From the NCBI GenBank assembly GCA_004794785.1, contig SJOL01009432.1:247817-311816 (forward strand): 64,000 bases of DNA, read 5' to 3'. The notes beneath the pieces were generated by a model. It searched no databases. It saw only the letters and a program-made list of their open reading frames with translations, and was not told where the DNA came from. This DNA comes from Opisthorchis felineus. Its lineage: Eukaryota > Platyhelminthes > Trematoda > Opisthorchiida > Opisthorchiidae. The position numbers and the translations under genes were made by a program. Below, in pieces: positions 1-15,300 of this stretch (within the stretch, counting starts at the first letter, position 1; each line of letters starts with the position of its first letter).

Positions 1-260
1 GAACGACTTAGTTGGTAGCTCTAACTGGACCAGACCATTTGAGCTGTCCCATAAAGCGCCTTTTAATTCATGAAGTTGGGGCATAACGATCGGTGGACCG
101 TAAATATATTAAACTTGGGAACCAGATTAACCCAGACTTACCAAGCAGGCAACGCCTTATGAATACGGGATTTCACAGAACAACACGACATCAAACGGAT
201 CAGCACAAAAAAAACATAAAACAGGTGGTAGAGAAGATACAAATGAAACGCACGCCTTAC

Positions 261-344
261 CTCTTTGGAAAACACATTCCAGAATAGTTGATAGAGCAGA
301 TTTTTAGCATCAAAAAGAGTGACCAGCACCTTGGCCAACTCGTC
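261..344 (-). CDS. NF1: NF1 window exon 22 (RasGAP domain, last in window)
   Basis: 28 codons, phase 0 at both ends. The acceptor is TTTTCCTTCAG and the donor is [29 protein letters not shown] and WNVFSKE match human DELARVLVTLFDSRHLLYQL and WNMFSKE. In human the arginine finger (FRGN) follows about 18 residues later, so the catalytic exon lies past the left edge. Positions 1-260 are intron with nothing recognised. Confidence 0.97.
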
Positions 345-3300
345 CTGAAGGAAAAGCAAATAGTCAAAAGGTTATAGGTCGACGGGATAATATGACAATG
401 CGGACATCAGCTAAAGCTTGATAGGTAGGAGAGGTATCATACAGTTTTGCCGTGCCCTGTGCAACGTCGAAAAATATTATCCTATTGGGTTTACAGGTGA
501 ACTGGGAAATTTAGTAGTTGCTTAAGTGGACTTTTAAGAGACTGGGGTCATACTTTCTAACGATAACGCAATATTAGCGGCTTCGCATGTTCGTACAACA
601 GACAAAAACATATTTTTCAATGCAGACGAATGTTGCGCCCTATTGGACCGGATACAACTCGCAACTCTCTCCCCAGGAATTTTAACTAGCAATTTGGGGA
701 AGGAGTGTTGTTACGAACATATAAAATATTTTGATGTGGTTCTGTTTACTGAGCTTGACAACTTGCTTGCAAACGCCTCATCACCAAGCAAAGTGATATC
801 ATCAGTGCGTAACAGATTAGCCTTGTGTCTATGTGAAAGCGCTGAGCAATACTGCGTTCTTGCTCAAATACGTCTCGTTGGCCGAGAGGTAAAATATGGT
901 TGTTATTTGTTCTTCGGATGGCTAGTTAACCCATTAGTTGGCTGCAGGACCAAAACCTGCAGTTTCCGAGCTTTCGAAGGCAGAGTTGATAACTGGCGAA
1001 ATACACAAATTTACGGACTAATTTTGGTGTTACCGGGAGACTAAACTTAATCTCTCGTCTAAAATATACTAAAGTTGAGTCTTTCGTTGGCATCCACTTA
1101 ATCTGAAAACGGGTGTACTTTATCACTTGTCTACTAGTTGGTGTTCAAGCAGGACATAAAACTGATGGAAACTCGGAAACTACATCTAACTGATGAGCCT
1201 TAAGAAGTGCGAAACCGATAGCGGGCTGTCGAATGGTCTTCAGAAACTTCACGAGTAGTGTGGTATGTCAACAGTCGATAAATATCAAGGGTTCTATCAG
1301 TCTAAATCTGTCTTTATTCCAGTGCAGAATTGGAAAAGATTCTGGTCTACGGGGACCTATGCAGATACACAGCAAGAGATGACATTTAACCGAACTCTAG
1401 AGACAACCATAGCCTGGTGGCTTGGACATAGCTTTGTGCCGGGTGCAGATTCATCAAGTTGATGATCTCGCCCTTGATTGGTGTATCGACTACATCTGTA
1501 CCATATCACTGAGAGAAAGCGGGTGAGCTGGACCAAAGAACGTGAATTTCAAGGGCCTAAAAAGTCAGAGAAGCAGCCGGTTCGCAACAATATTCAATGC
1601 AAATTTCATTTGGATGAACGGAAATACATAAAATCGATGACTAGGACTTTCTAATATTAAAGGTTGTTAGCCGGGGTGAAATCTAGGTTCGATACACCAT
1701 TTATTTTCGATTTCATTCATTGATATGACAACAAGGACCGAAACCATCAGTGTAAATACTGTTAACAGCCAAATCCCACGCGAGGCACTCCAAAATCACA
1801 GGCTGGTCGTCTTGGATCAGATGGAAAAGGGATCTGCATAACGGGCGATCGTTTGAGAAGCAAAATATGTGGCCTGAACAACCTAACTCATCAAGCCTGC
1901 CTGATTCTTTCATCGTCCATGAACCCCACCTGCTGAAAAGCAGCTGACCTATCTCTAACCTGACAGGAAGCGGCCAGAAAGGAGACCAACCTCGTAGAAC
2001 AGGCTTACCATACTGGCGCCTTGCACGACCTGCGTTAGTGCCATTGCGATAGGAAGTTCTCCATTTTCACCGACCATTGTTACCAGTCCAATGAGTCTTT
2101 CGTATCGTTCAGCAAGTGCCGTCTCGGCAAGCGTCTCAAACTCTGTGCCTTGTTGCAGAATTTTTGTCAGTACCTCCATAAAGGCAGCCCTGCTTTGAGG
2201 GTCCCGATGATAACCTAGGCCTGGCGAAGAAGGGAAATAGTAAAGAAGGCCGATAAGTATGAAATAAAATTGATTGCACAGATTAAAAGCAATACCTACA
2301 CATACGAAGACGATATAAAGAGAATGCACACATCGGAGGACAGAATGAGTAATCCCTATTCCATTATCCAAAATCGCTGTTTTTGGGCGAATCTGAGGCT
2401 TAACGAAACCAATTAACTTCTTAACTTACTTCACGCCATTTTACAGTGGACAGTAACTAGTGCATGCAAGCTAACGTACCCTTGAAGTAAACAGTTGAGA
2501 AACTACTAAGGGGTCTTCGCTCACCGATTGCGTGCACAAGGCCAGATTCGATATTCGCATTTAGTAGGTTAGACATGGCTTGTACTGTAACGTTTCGTAG
2601 TGCAGTATTATTCTGTCTGACTTCTGCACGTTTCTCACGATCATCAGCAACGTCGTTAAGCAAGTTCATGAACAGCGTGAAGTACCTAGAAACGAGGAAA
2701 CAGATGATAAGCGATGTTTATCACATATTTAAGACTCAGGAAAGTGACGGATTTTGTCATCGCAATTCCATAATCCACAATATATATCGCAAAATGAGGT
2801 TAATGCGTCACACGAATGGAATGAGGCCAAAAGTGCCGTTCCCCCTGCTGAATTTTCAAGAATAGGAGTTTGGTAGAGGCCTCACAAGGCTGTATCGGTC
2901 ATCAAAATACCTAAAAACTAACGAGATAGTGGCGCACTTTTGGCTACGACAAACTGTTCAAACGCCATAGTGTTTAGACTGATAGTGTTTACTGACAAGT
3001 TACAGGAAAATTTAGATCAACTAAGATGTCGTCCGCAATAGGATGGGTCATTTGGGCTGAAACCGATTTGAGTTCGGCTTCGTGTTGGAAGGCATGTTGT
3101 GTCAGTGGCTTAGTTCAGCATTCAACTTCAAACAGTGGAAGATACCCCTGAAAATTGTGCACTGAAATTCATTTGATCAGCAAATATACTGGATATTGTG
3201 TGAACAAAGCTAACCTGAAGTTGTATGAGTGTAAACAGAGGTACATCACCTCCTCAGCCTTGACGCCGCGACACAACGTAAGGCATAACGAAAAAGAGTT

Positions 3301-6300
3301 GATATGAAGATAAATACGACGGTGAAGACTTCCGGTTCGAAGACCTGCTTAGCTTAAATGGTAAAACAAAGACGTCCGGAAGAGAAAGATGAAATACGAA
3401 TGAAGTGAATTGATGGAGAAATAGGTGTTCCACGCTTGAATACCTGTCATGTACTTGGAAGCCATAATAAGTGACGAATTATACTGAGTGATGAAGTAAT
3501 CAGTTGATAAATCAAACGGAGGTCAATGTACACTCTCATGGGCTAGACTTTCGTCGATTTTACAATGCTTGATATCTGTAGGCTTGTTCCGGTAAACTGA
3601 ACCCGTCTGCAATTACTCGGAGTTGCGATTTGTGTCAAAGTTCTACGTTTCTAATAGGAAACTAAAATAACTCCACTGACGGTGGCTTGGCGTCAGGCTT
3701 TTTCTCTGGCTAGTCACGTGAGATTTTCCCCTTTTATGTGAAAGATGCTTACACCTGGCAATCACGACATCGAGAATGCATCACATGAGCATTGCAAACC
3801 ATAATCCGTCGAAAACACTAGGTGAAATGACTGTGGAGTTGTTGCTTTGCAAAAAAATCGACTGTCATCAATGCGACATGAGGTACCAATCGTGAAAATA
3901 CGCTGAACACCACCAGCAAACGTCGGAGCTGCCTCTGATTATGAGCCATTTCACTCAAAGAATTGATGCGCTAAAGCCAGTTCTTTCACACCACAGTCCT
4001 TCGGCATAATTATCGCTCATTCATGTAAAGAAGTCTTGGCATTTTTATACTCTCTCGATAAACTCAAGATAAACCGATGGAAATCCTGAGTATCTCAATA
4101 GAAATCTAGGTGTTCAGATGTTCTGAAAGTTTAGCGCTAGAGATTGAAAATATCCTGGGGCATCTCTTTATACCGAGTCATCTTGAGAAGTCTGTCCAGG
4201 TACAGAGGAATTTCATAAAAACTCTAAAACTTTTCAGCACAAAAATGTGCAGCTGAACTTGGTAACAGAACGAGTAAGGGGTAACAATAGTGATAATACG
4301 TAAAGAATAATGATAACAAACGAATGGTTGGTGATTTAGTTTGATCAAGACATAGTATGAGAATTATTAGAGAAAATAGCAAGCAACTACTTACTTAGCA
4401 AAAAGATGAGATTTAGCGTCCATCAGATCTCCACGATCTACCTCTTCTGGTTGCAACGGCATGCCTTGTAGAAGGGCCGCAACAGCTTCCATACAAGCCA
4501 GATCCAATTCTCTGGTTTGCATCGCAGCCTGACTCGTCAAGCCAGTGGTACCGCCTGGTGCTGATCCAGTCCCACAAGTGGAACCATAGACTGACCCACT
4601 AGCCTGTGCGTTCACTGAAATGGAAGCACCGGAGCCAGCTACCTGTATGCCTGGACTTGGTTCTGAACTCGGACCACTTCCGGCGCTGATCGTCGATGGA
4701 CAGGGTGCACCTGATCCGACACCCTGGGTTTGTGGTATGACATTTATGTGACCAGCAGTAGAAGCACCAATACTTCCGGCAAGCAATGGTAGTGTGTGCA
4801 ACTTTCCGGCGTTCCCCACCGCGCTAACCAGACCGAGAGGTTGTGCCACTGCCCCGCCGCCATCACCACCGAAACTTGTGGTCGAAGAGACGGAAGAAAC
4901 GGGTAATGCTCCAAGTTGTCCACTAAGTGAAATAGTTCCAAGCGCACCGGTAGTATGACCATCCGAAGCCATACTGAGTGCATCCACGGCACTGCTTGAG
5001 TTCATCAGGAGGAGAAAACCCGTTTGGCCAGCTGATGTACCAGCCAGTGGACCTTGGGCTGGAGTGACTTGGTTTGTAACGGAAACAGATGTGGACTCTA
5101 TCAATTGATGTCCAGAACCAAAAGCGCGACCATAGTTGTCGACGTTAAAGGCGTTCGGAGGCACTGACGTTCCTTGTTCTGTAGTGTGCACAGAATTCAT
5201 ACCACATGGTAGACCCAGAGTTTCAATGTGCAACGGAATACTGACCAACGGAGTCCCAGAGATGATCGGTGAAGCAATACCAGTGTGCACTGTAGTTGGG
5301 ATATTTGCGATTGGTCCTGTTAGAACCAGGTTACAACCAGATCCAATGCTGCCCGACACTCCCGCCAAACCCGGTATATTCACACCTGATAAAACATACC
5401 CACCAGGACCAAGAAGTGTGAACTGTCCGTGCGTACCGGCTACGCCAGTAACAGAACCACAGGATCCCGTAAAGGCTGATGCTTGCCCTGAAGAACCAAC
5501 CCCGAGAGGTTGAGAGGGTCCAGTGGCAGCTGGAGTAAGGTGGGCAGCGTAGTTCGACGGTGTAGCAAGATTAAGGTGGTAGCTACTACCCATAACCCAA
5601 TCACACAAGTAGTCAACCAGCTTGTTCCGAAACCGCATTTCCTGTGAAAAAATAATAAAAAGTCGAGCATGTGGTTAGAGGTTTCCAAAATTACCTGGTA
5701 GCCCAGTGCTCAAAAAGGAAAATCCAGAACCATCATTGACAAAGACTAGTTTATAAAAAGTGGCTGATGATGCCCAATAAGATTCATTGTTTGGTCACCT
5801 GCATTAAGTAATTTGTCAACCCGATAAATTAATTTTAGCCAGTGCTATTCATTCCGCGTACATAGCAACAACAAGGAGAAATGAGGAGAGAGTTCGACAA
5901 GCAATTCGTTCAGCTGCAACAACCCGTCAGTGCACAGCGACAAGCAACCCGAAGAAGTGCGAGGTTTCGGATCGCATCAGGCCACACAAGCTTGGAGCAA
6001 CCCATGCAGGGCGACCAAAAGTTGGAACTGAGTTCAAACTACGGAACTTTTTTCCGGAGTTCCAGTCTTAACTAGTCAATATCTAGTTGGGGGTAGTTGA
6101 TAGCACAATCAAAGTAGGGCTAAAAACTGAAAAAATACACTTGTCTATAACATGGGTCAGTCTACATCATCAGAAATTAGTAGAATGGAAAAGAGACCCT
6201 AATCAAACTCTGTATTGCGAGAAAAATTCAGATGGGAAAGTTCCCACGGTCTCATTCGGAACAACGTAAGGACTAGCTTCATCGAAGAGGTCGCGTCGAG

Positions 6301-9300
6301 AGGAAATAGTGGATTTGACCACTCTCGGGGCCTCTTCGGGGATTAATTAATTGATGCACCAGGTAGTTGAAAATGAGAGAGAAAAACTATAGAGCCTTGC
6401 GACATTATTTTCGACAGGCTAGTCTATGCTCTGTCAATGAGTTTGTCACCCAGTGCAACTAACACTGAGTTTCTCCAGTCGTTTCCTCAAGTCATGACTA
6501 TTGCTTCAAAGTGAACTTCCCGGTTGCCCAAGGAGTTGGACAGCTTTTGTTCTTAAAGCATACAGACTATTCATTAGAGTAAGAACCATACATAACACCA
6601 AATCCAACAGAGGCACAAAATGGTCGACAGAGACATCAGCCTGAAACCGTTAACCATGGGATTGCGTATCCGACCAGTGTGCGTCCACCTGATGAGCCCC
6701 AATATGGGTAAAATTGCTAGTGTGGTTGAAATTTTCGAGATCCAGCCACATCTTTACTATAAGCTTTCGTACACCTCGTCTGCCAAAATGAACCCATCGG
6801 AATATTCACTAACCATTACAAGCGACAACTTGAATCCTAACTGGGTATCGACTTATGAAAGAAACCCACAAGATCCTTTGATATTCACCTTAGAAACCTG
6901 AAGAGAGTCGCTACTCCAGTGTCTGTTTCCGTGATAGGTTTAGGTTATTCCATGGCCGCATTGTCAATAACGTATATTGCAAAACAAACATCGTTCACCT
7001 GCCCGGAAACAGCAACCTATTTGTAGTTTGACCGTATGATGGCAAACCAGAGGTACACCATGAATCTACCTCGACTGAAGGACAATTTGTGTCCTGTTTC
7101 AAACAGTAGCCAACATACAGTCCACTGGAATCAGTGTTCAGAAGCAGAAAATTAAGCTCGACCTGGTTCATTGCAACATGAGCAGAGCTCAGGAGTTATC
7201 AGGTAGTCACAATATCTTTCTAGTTTTTAACCACAGACCAGTATTCAGCCGGGTTAACTAAGCAACACGGGTTTCGGGCAACTTAGCTGTGAACGCGTCG
7301 GATTGGTGTATGAGGTCGATGAAATCTATCCTAAGAATAAAGTGAACTCAATCAGGTTGAAAAATTGATAGCAAGGAGTCGATGAGCTCTTTAAGAGCGG
7401 CGCGGCGACTGAAAACTGAGTGAGGTTGGAATTCAATAATCTTGTCACTTTTGAACACAGAGCTGAGGTCCATCAATACATGATGATCGGCTCAGTGAAT
7501 TCGGATATCCTTACGGTGATTTCACAAGTATGTTTTACAATCATCGTAGCATTGACCTGGCGCCCGGTATCAGATAAATGAGTCAAAAGGTAACCACCAA
7601 TTATGACTACATAGACGCGGATTTCTGTCTTATCTTTTAGGCGCTAGGACGTAGCACGGCCAGTACATAAGATCCGTTGATTAGACGAACTACAACTACC
7701 TCAAGAAGTGTGGGTATTACACTAGGAGAGATGCTTCACTGCTTTCATTTTTTTCATGCACAACTGAAATCACCGGCCACGGGTTGTATTGAGTGGAAAG
7801 GCGTAAAAACCACCAGTCAAACGGAATCACATCCGAATGTTTTGGAAATTTATTTCCGCGTTGGTACATAAATTCACCATGAAACAGTAAAATGAAGCGG
7901 AATAAGGATATGGGAGGGCTTTAATTTGTACATTGTAAGACACAACTGTGCTAGGAACAGTTTACGCGTGACTTAACTCGTGACTAGAAATGCGAAACGT
8001 CTTGCTTACCGATAGTTATAGTCCACTAGTCGGCTTACATAACTGTGAAGCAGGGGCTTGATAACTCGCATCAGTTTCTTCGGACATGTAATGTCTCGCG
8101 GAGAAGTCAGCTGCTCCCTCATTGAGGGATAGGTTTAAAACATTTTCTGTGATAGTTACTTAAAAGGACCGACACCTGTTTGAAACTTACCTGTCTGAAC
8201 GACAGATCTTCTCTTCTTGCCATCATCTTTTGGACCAGCTGACAAACTTTGATTTTGATTTGAAGCGAATGAACACATTCGAGATGACGAACATAGCTAG
8301 AAACGTGACGGCAATTAAACAGAGTCTTGTAAGGACTGTTGACAGGCAAAATATTCGGCGGGAAGTGATAATGGATGAACATTTATGACAAGTTGTACAT
8401 GGCTGAGTGAGGACAAGACTTATGAGTCCGAGTTTACGGTAGAGCACACTGAGGGGTAGCGTCGTGGTGAGCTTTATTAGAAGAGTGATTTCTACTGAGA
8501 GAAGACTTTCTAAGGGGGTACTGTAAACCAGTTACAACTGGTAAAAAATCTGAGTGGATTGCAGTCTCGAAAATGAATAACCTTTGTTTGGTGGATTCCC
8601 TTCTTAGAAATTAAAGGAAAGCGATAGAGAGCAAGTAATCGATCTTGGATTTCGAAAAACAGCCCATTCATCAGTGTGACATTCTCACCCAAGCTGCGAG
8701 AGAACGCGTAAAAAAACACCGAAATTCTTGTCTGAGTGGATCAAGTCACTCGTCACTGTGAGCGATTATATGGTACATTCTTGGAATAATCTGAAACTTT
8801 GCTACAACTTCTTGCTGGTGCTTCCTGTTAGCCTCACAGACAACCACTAAGACATGGGTCATTGGCATGATGTTTGGTTAATCCGCTGATTTCCTTCGGA
8901 TTTTCTTTCATCAGAATGACACATAGAAGTCATTAATATGCATATCCTTCGTGGATTTCGCTGGCACGATGAAGGTCTTTGGTGGTTATAAAAAAATTTC
9001 GGTGTGGTCTATCCAGAAACATCAAGGGCTCATAATCTGGTTGGTGGAAGGCTGCTTTCAACAGCAACAACGAGAGAACGATAAAAGTAAACGACGGTCC
9101 GTCAACCTACTGTTAGTGGGCTTGTAGTTTTCAGATGTGTACTTGCACCATTTGACTCGTTTGATTTTCCTGTGAACGGTCAAGTAAGCCATCCAAATGT
9201 GAAAAAACGCACAGTTAACAGCATGAAGATCCCTAACATAGACAATCGCAATTTGCATATACAGTAATTCCATCACGGAGCACTACGGACAGGGAGTATT

Positions 9301-12300
9301 TGGCATTTCTCTCGGTTGACGGGGATGGAGGGAATACCGTTCAGGGTTTTCCTGTGGAGTGGTCTTTCTTTAGAAGGGCTATACTTTGAGGGGGGAGTTA
9401 CTGTTGTTGTTACGGTTATTGTTGCGGACAATCTGCTACAGTGTTCCCACCTAACTGGGCGTTTAGAGTGTGATTAAATGCACTAGTAAAATGTGCTCCA
9501 ACTGACCGGACAATGTTGAGCATCAGACTTTCAATGCTAACGGCCTCCAGATGTCCGTTCAGTCGATCAAGTGATTTGCCACTCTGCTTGTCCAATATGC
9601 TTCGCATAATGAAAATCACATTTTCGATGAACAACGTATTCGTTTCAGTCACAACCACTTGTTGCTGTCCCTGACCGGAGAAACATGCGTCAACATGCGC
9701 TCGAAGTTGACCGAAAAGGATAGGGTAGATCAGTGGATTGAGCTCGTTCCCAATCGCTTCCTTCACGTGCTTCTGAATTTTGTGTCCAAATTTTTCATGC
9801 TGACAGCTGATAAGTAGGAGCAGATTGCCGATGTACCTAGGATAAAGAAAGTGTGGTAAAAAAGTAACATGGACCGATAAAGTATATTTGAACATATCAG
9901 TGTTTAGCGATTAGTACGGGCTCTTCCTCGTCAGTCCCAAGCATCCGTTAAGAGTACGTGCGTGATAGTTTCGATATACACCAGCGCATCTCAAGAGCAA
10001 GCAGGAAGAAAACGGGGTCAGAGGATACGTTCACTTAATAGGGTTTGTCAGCCGGCGTCGCGCACTCGCAGCAACCTCTGTGCGCCCATGCATCTTTTCT
10101 GTATAGCTGAAATCCTATTCTAATTTCCACTTTCATAGTCGGTACACGATGCGGATCGTTTTTGGTCGCTTCTGTCTGTCATTATTGCAATTTCTGGCGA
10201 AACAGTCTAGAGGTATTATGACGGTCTTTCGTGCGCAACCAACTCCCTGATTCTAGGCAAGAATAGACAGATCATCTTTCAGACAGGATGACTCTGACAG
10301 GAGACTTCAGATCAAGGTGATCGCCACGTAGTTGGCAATGCACCATGGTCAGTATGACTGATTTCAGTAATATGACGTTTATTCCCCTCCCGCAATGAAA
10401 CACAGGGGTTCGAGGCAGCAGACTTAATGTAATGTGCATACTGTAAACGATCTTCGCATCACTGAGTTTTCTTTCGTTTCACTGTTCCCGTTCGGAACAT
10501 AAAATTCGGATTTTCCAAACAATTCAACAAACGCAGCCGCAAACAAAATTTATGATCAAATTACCGCACAGCACCTCTAATGCAATGGAATGCGTGCGAA
10601 ACACTATTTAGGCCACCCAAAACAAGCAGTTCATGGCAAGCGAAGTTTTTCACTACGTGCTTTGCATGCTCATAATCGAAATATGTCAAAGTTCTGCCTC
10701 TCTCAAAAATTTCCCTATACATCCACGACTGCTCTATCCGAGTAGCACACGATAAAGAAAGAACGCGCTTTAGCTGTAAACGTAAAATGTAAATGTGACA
10801 ACTTATGAAGATAAGATATTTCGGTTGGACTTCCGCTCTCGTATGGCTCGATTTGAAAGGGGAGCAACTGTAGGCCGAAATTAAATGTGACGCACCAGGA
10901 ACAGCATACAATGACCAATTGTAAATATTCCAACAAAATCGTAGAACTACAGTACCGAGTCAAAACAGAAGAAGAATGATAGAGAAAACTCACTGTGCGA
11001 CGGGTGAGAAATGATGCTCTTGGTTACAGCTTGGAGGTTGTACCAGTGATGTGCGGCGGCTGGAACTTTCTACACCACCCAAGCTGTAGACTGGGCAGGA
11101 TTTTGAACCTCGAGAAAACTCTTCCAATACAGCATTTGCACACATTCTATTGAACAAGCCACCACTCGCATAAGAGTTTTGATGGAGACAAGGACGCAAG
11201 TGGGGACACGCGGCAAGTCGTGCTCCATCAGCAGTGAGCGGGGTTTTTTGAGCTTTGGCTGGAGAGGACATTCCTGATCCCACGTTACGACTAACTGCAT
11301 CAGTTGAATGAGGTGACTGTTTCGAAAACATTAAAAACAAACAACTTTGAGTTAGTAGGACGGATCGAACAGTGTTTTATCAATGGTGCTGTACCAAGTA
11401 ATTACCGTTGGAACCGTGGATGGCTGCATTGTCACTGTTCGGACTCGAACGCATTGCGCGCACTGGAGATCGAGACATGGGGCAGTGTGACTGAATTTTT
11501 AAAAGTGCATCTGTTGGGCCCATAACGTTAGTAGGATATAGCGAATGGATACTTAGAACTTGTTATGAGATGCTATTACTGTTGCTTATTAGAAAAAATG
11601 TGGAAATCTATCTTTGAGGCACAATGGGTGACATTTAATAGAGCTAAATATGGGTCGAATGGTGGTCAGTAAACAACAAAAGAGCAAATAAGTGGTTCAC
11701 AGTTTATCACCAATGTGTCGGCAACAAAACTGAAAAAATACGGCGAGCCCTTGTACGTTATAGCCGCGGGCAGCTCCAAGAGCTTCCAACAAGCAGAGCA
11801 ACGAAGGAACGAAATCGAGTGGTCTTAGATACGCAGTCTGGCCAGCCCATTAGTAACTGACTGTCGATGCAGGGAAGTTTGAAAGTCTTGAATATGGAAA
11901 CAAGTGAGTATAATGCACACAAAAGAGCAGAGTTCTTCGACGGAGCTCGAAAGACGATCTCTCGCTCGCCGGGTGAGTACCTTAGCAACTTAAATACTAC
12001 GGAGGCTACCCTACACTACACATGTGCTCTTGTGTTTGAGTGCAGCTGAAGGTATCGTCAAGAGCAAGAGTCCAGCACATAAATCGAGCAACATATCTCA
12101 CGTAAAGGAAAGGTGACGAACCTTCGCCATGAGGCAATGTGTAATTAGCGTCAGTATTTACATCAGCGGGGCACTTCCTCTTGGCGGAAGTGCATCAGGA
12201 AATCATGCAGGGGTTCATAAACAGATCAAGAAGAACTTTGAGGAGTTCCATGCTAAACTGACAGGATCGCCGAGGATTTCGGATCAAAAAGGCTAATAAC

Positions 12301-15300
12301 TGCATAAGAGGCCAAGTTACTTTGGGGAGAAAATAAATTTGAGAACGGAATCGTGGTTGACAAAATTGTCACCATGAGTTATTTACAACCTACCTGTGAA
12401 TTTGAGATTTGTTGCGGTAGACATGTCATAGCCGAAAAATCTCTCGTGAGTCTGTGAGCATTCAAGGAATGTTGTGCACCCAAACTAGGGCTTGCAACTG
12501 TCGGGGAAGGAAGTCTACTGGTCTCGTGAATGTTTGCACTGGAATTAATCATGGGTTTGTCGACAGTATTGTTCGCCATACTTATTGTTAGGCTCTCAAC
12601 TGGCCGTTCAGACTCTTGAGGACCACAGGCGGATTGGGTTTCGTCTCCGCGTGGGGACCGAGAAGCAGGACGAAGTCCAAGATCAGAAAAGTAGCGGCAA
12701 TGACAATGGACCTGAAACAGGAAGCGAAATCAACTTCGTACGGTTACCAAAATGTTTATGACCGAACAGATCTAGTGGCTCAGTGGATAGTAGGATGGAA
12801 TACCATTCGAATGGCATAGATTTGATCACCCCATGGGTGCCTTGAAACTGGCAGCAGCCAGTACATCAAAGCACATCAACAAAGATGTGGTATATCTACC
12901 TAAGGACCCTCTGTACGACGATTTTTTTCCAATGTGGTCGAAGCTACCGTTTTCGTTTACTTTGTAGCCCTAATATTCGGTTACCTGGATAAGGCAATGG
13001 ATGTTGGTCAACGTCTGTTGCAGAGTTCCGGATGCTTGCGAATAATTAAGTACAACATTTATGGAAATGTATACGTTAATTCGCAAGCAGACAGTGCTCA
13101 AATCAGTGACTTACACTAGTATGTTCAACGTGGTAAACATACAGTAAACATACAGCCCACTTGGGTAGGCTTAGAAAGCGAGTAACAGAACCAAAGGTTA
13201 GCTTCACTCTTGCCGAACAACAGCATCAAAATGAAGTCATTACAGTGGGAGTACTGCATTTTAGACCCAACATCCTGGTCGGTTTCCAAATACAAACTTC
13301 ATCATACGTATGTTGGCGTAGGAACTGTGTCAGGGTGCCAAGTATACCACTGTGAGCCTTACTGCTTAATACTTCTCAACATTTATGTAACTTGAGAGAT
13401 ATTTGGAATTTCAAATTCAAGTTCGAAAGTACTGAAATTCTTTAACAGTTTTGATTCTCGACAAATGAGGAGGGGCCTTGAGACTCTCAGATAAGCAAAA
13501 TCAAAAGAAGTGATGGTAGTGACCAAAAATCCTGACGGTGGATAGACTCCAATTCATTCTGTTGCACCAATAAATTGAATAATAAAGGATTACGGGGGTG
13601 GAAGTGTATGAAATTTGTTAGCGAAGCTCTACTCTAAAGACCATCACCAACCTATCATGACCATTTTTATGATATGGTCGGATTCGGTAGAACAGCAGGG
13701 CAACTGTGAGTAGTTGGTGAGTCACAGGCGACACCACAAGGGTAATTTGGCATTAAAGTGGAAAAAACAGCTAACGGATTAACCCACATAGGTAATAAGC
13801 TGTGTGATTAAACCATGAGAACAATAATAAAAGTCCGGAAACAAACACATCTGCCCCGCCCTAACAACCATCTAAAGGTTGTCTATTGGAAAAGGTGGTC
13901 GCATCTGGGAGACACCTTACCATTAAAATATACTTTAAGTGGTCAGCCGCAAGTGGTCTATTTTGGGGGCGATCTCTGCGGCAGAAGACAACTGCAGGTT
14001 CATTATCGAGAGACAACTATAGAGAACGGGAAATCAAGGATTCAACCATATACTGTGTACCTAGGAGTAATTTTTCTAGCTGTCACGACTATTATACTAA
14101 TCGGCAACGGGAGTGTAGATATTAGAGGATGTTGCTAGTGCTGGCCAAGGTGTATCACGCTGAGAAAGCACTGGATGAATCCTCATCATTATTGGAAGCA
14201 AAACATCAGTAATACATTCTGGTGCTTAACTGTCAGAGTAAATAGTTCAATGCAATAGGGATACCGATGTAAGTGGGCAGTGAGAACCGCACATACAACG
14301 CGGACGAACAACAACAGACTGATGCTGCAATGTTAACTTACGCAATAGTGACTGCTATTCACAGGAGGGACAGAGAGATTTGAAGGCTGAGTCGGAGTTG
14401 AACTCAGAGCCACTGAGCCTAGAGCACATAAAAATCCTGTCATGTTGGCCCATTCGTTTAGGACATCCTCGATCTCGTGATCAGTGGCGGTAGACTGCTG
14501 ACTCACGCGACGTTTGACTGCCAAGTACCGAGTTGTGTTCGACACACTCGCGCCAGAATATCCGTTCATCGAAGAACCCACAAGCCCGATTCCAGCACTA
14601 CCTAACAATGAAGCTGCACTCGCATACAAGCTGCCCGTAGCACCAGAAATCGGCGCACTACCTTCTCTGGCATATTCAGCGGGAATGGCTATTGAGTCCA
14701 GTTCAGTCGCGATCGACGAAGAATCACCGAGAACTCCACTGGACCCAACATTCGAGCTCAGACTAGAAGTGCCGACACTCGACGTTGGGTGGTTAGTCGC
14801 TACATCGTAGCAGCTATCATCGGTTGTTGAAGCTGATCCAGAAACTTTGGATTTTGGGTAGTTGATGAGGAACTTTGTGCTTCGCAACCAAATCATGTAA
14901 GTGTGCTCCCAAGACTAAAAGAAAAGTAAAATACGAACCATGAGGGAGAGCTAAGCAGTGAAATACAGTATAACCATTTACAACATGCAAGATCTTATTT
15001 GAATTTACGTTTGCTTAAAGTCATTTGAAGGTGACCTCAGGGGTATGGATACCTTGAGGTAGGATCTGGTAATCCCACACGTGGTATATCCAGTCGTTCG
15101 ATATGGAAAACAAACGGGCGCCACTAGAAGCGCTTCAGAGATCAGTTTACTCCCCAACAATAAAATTGAGAGTATAATCTACACAATTTCAGTCCTCCGA
15201 TCGAGTATCAAAAACTGCACTTCGAAATTCCACAATGAACCTTCTAGTGGACCAGATATTATGCATCATAATGGGTCACCTTGCTCAGTATGAACAAGTG

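Noticed and set aside
5136..5513. Plus-strand 125-codon open frame and the minus-strand frame at 4744-4992
   Set aside because: Shadows of the low-complexity NF1 exon at 4395-5641. Composition mirrors the real frame.
10561..10993. Minus-strand open frames considered as an NF1 exon between 9.8 and 11.0 kb
   Set aside because: The exons at 10994-11316 and 9507-9836 join exactly (CA+G gives Gln), leaving no place for another exon.
14514..14810. Plus-strand 98-codon open frame
   Set aside because: Antisense shadow of the Ser-rich NF1 exon at 14342-14914.
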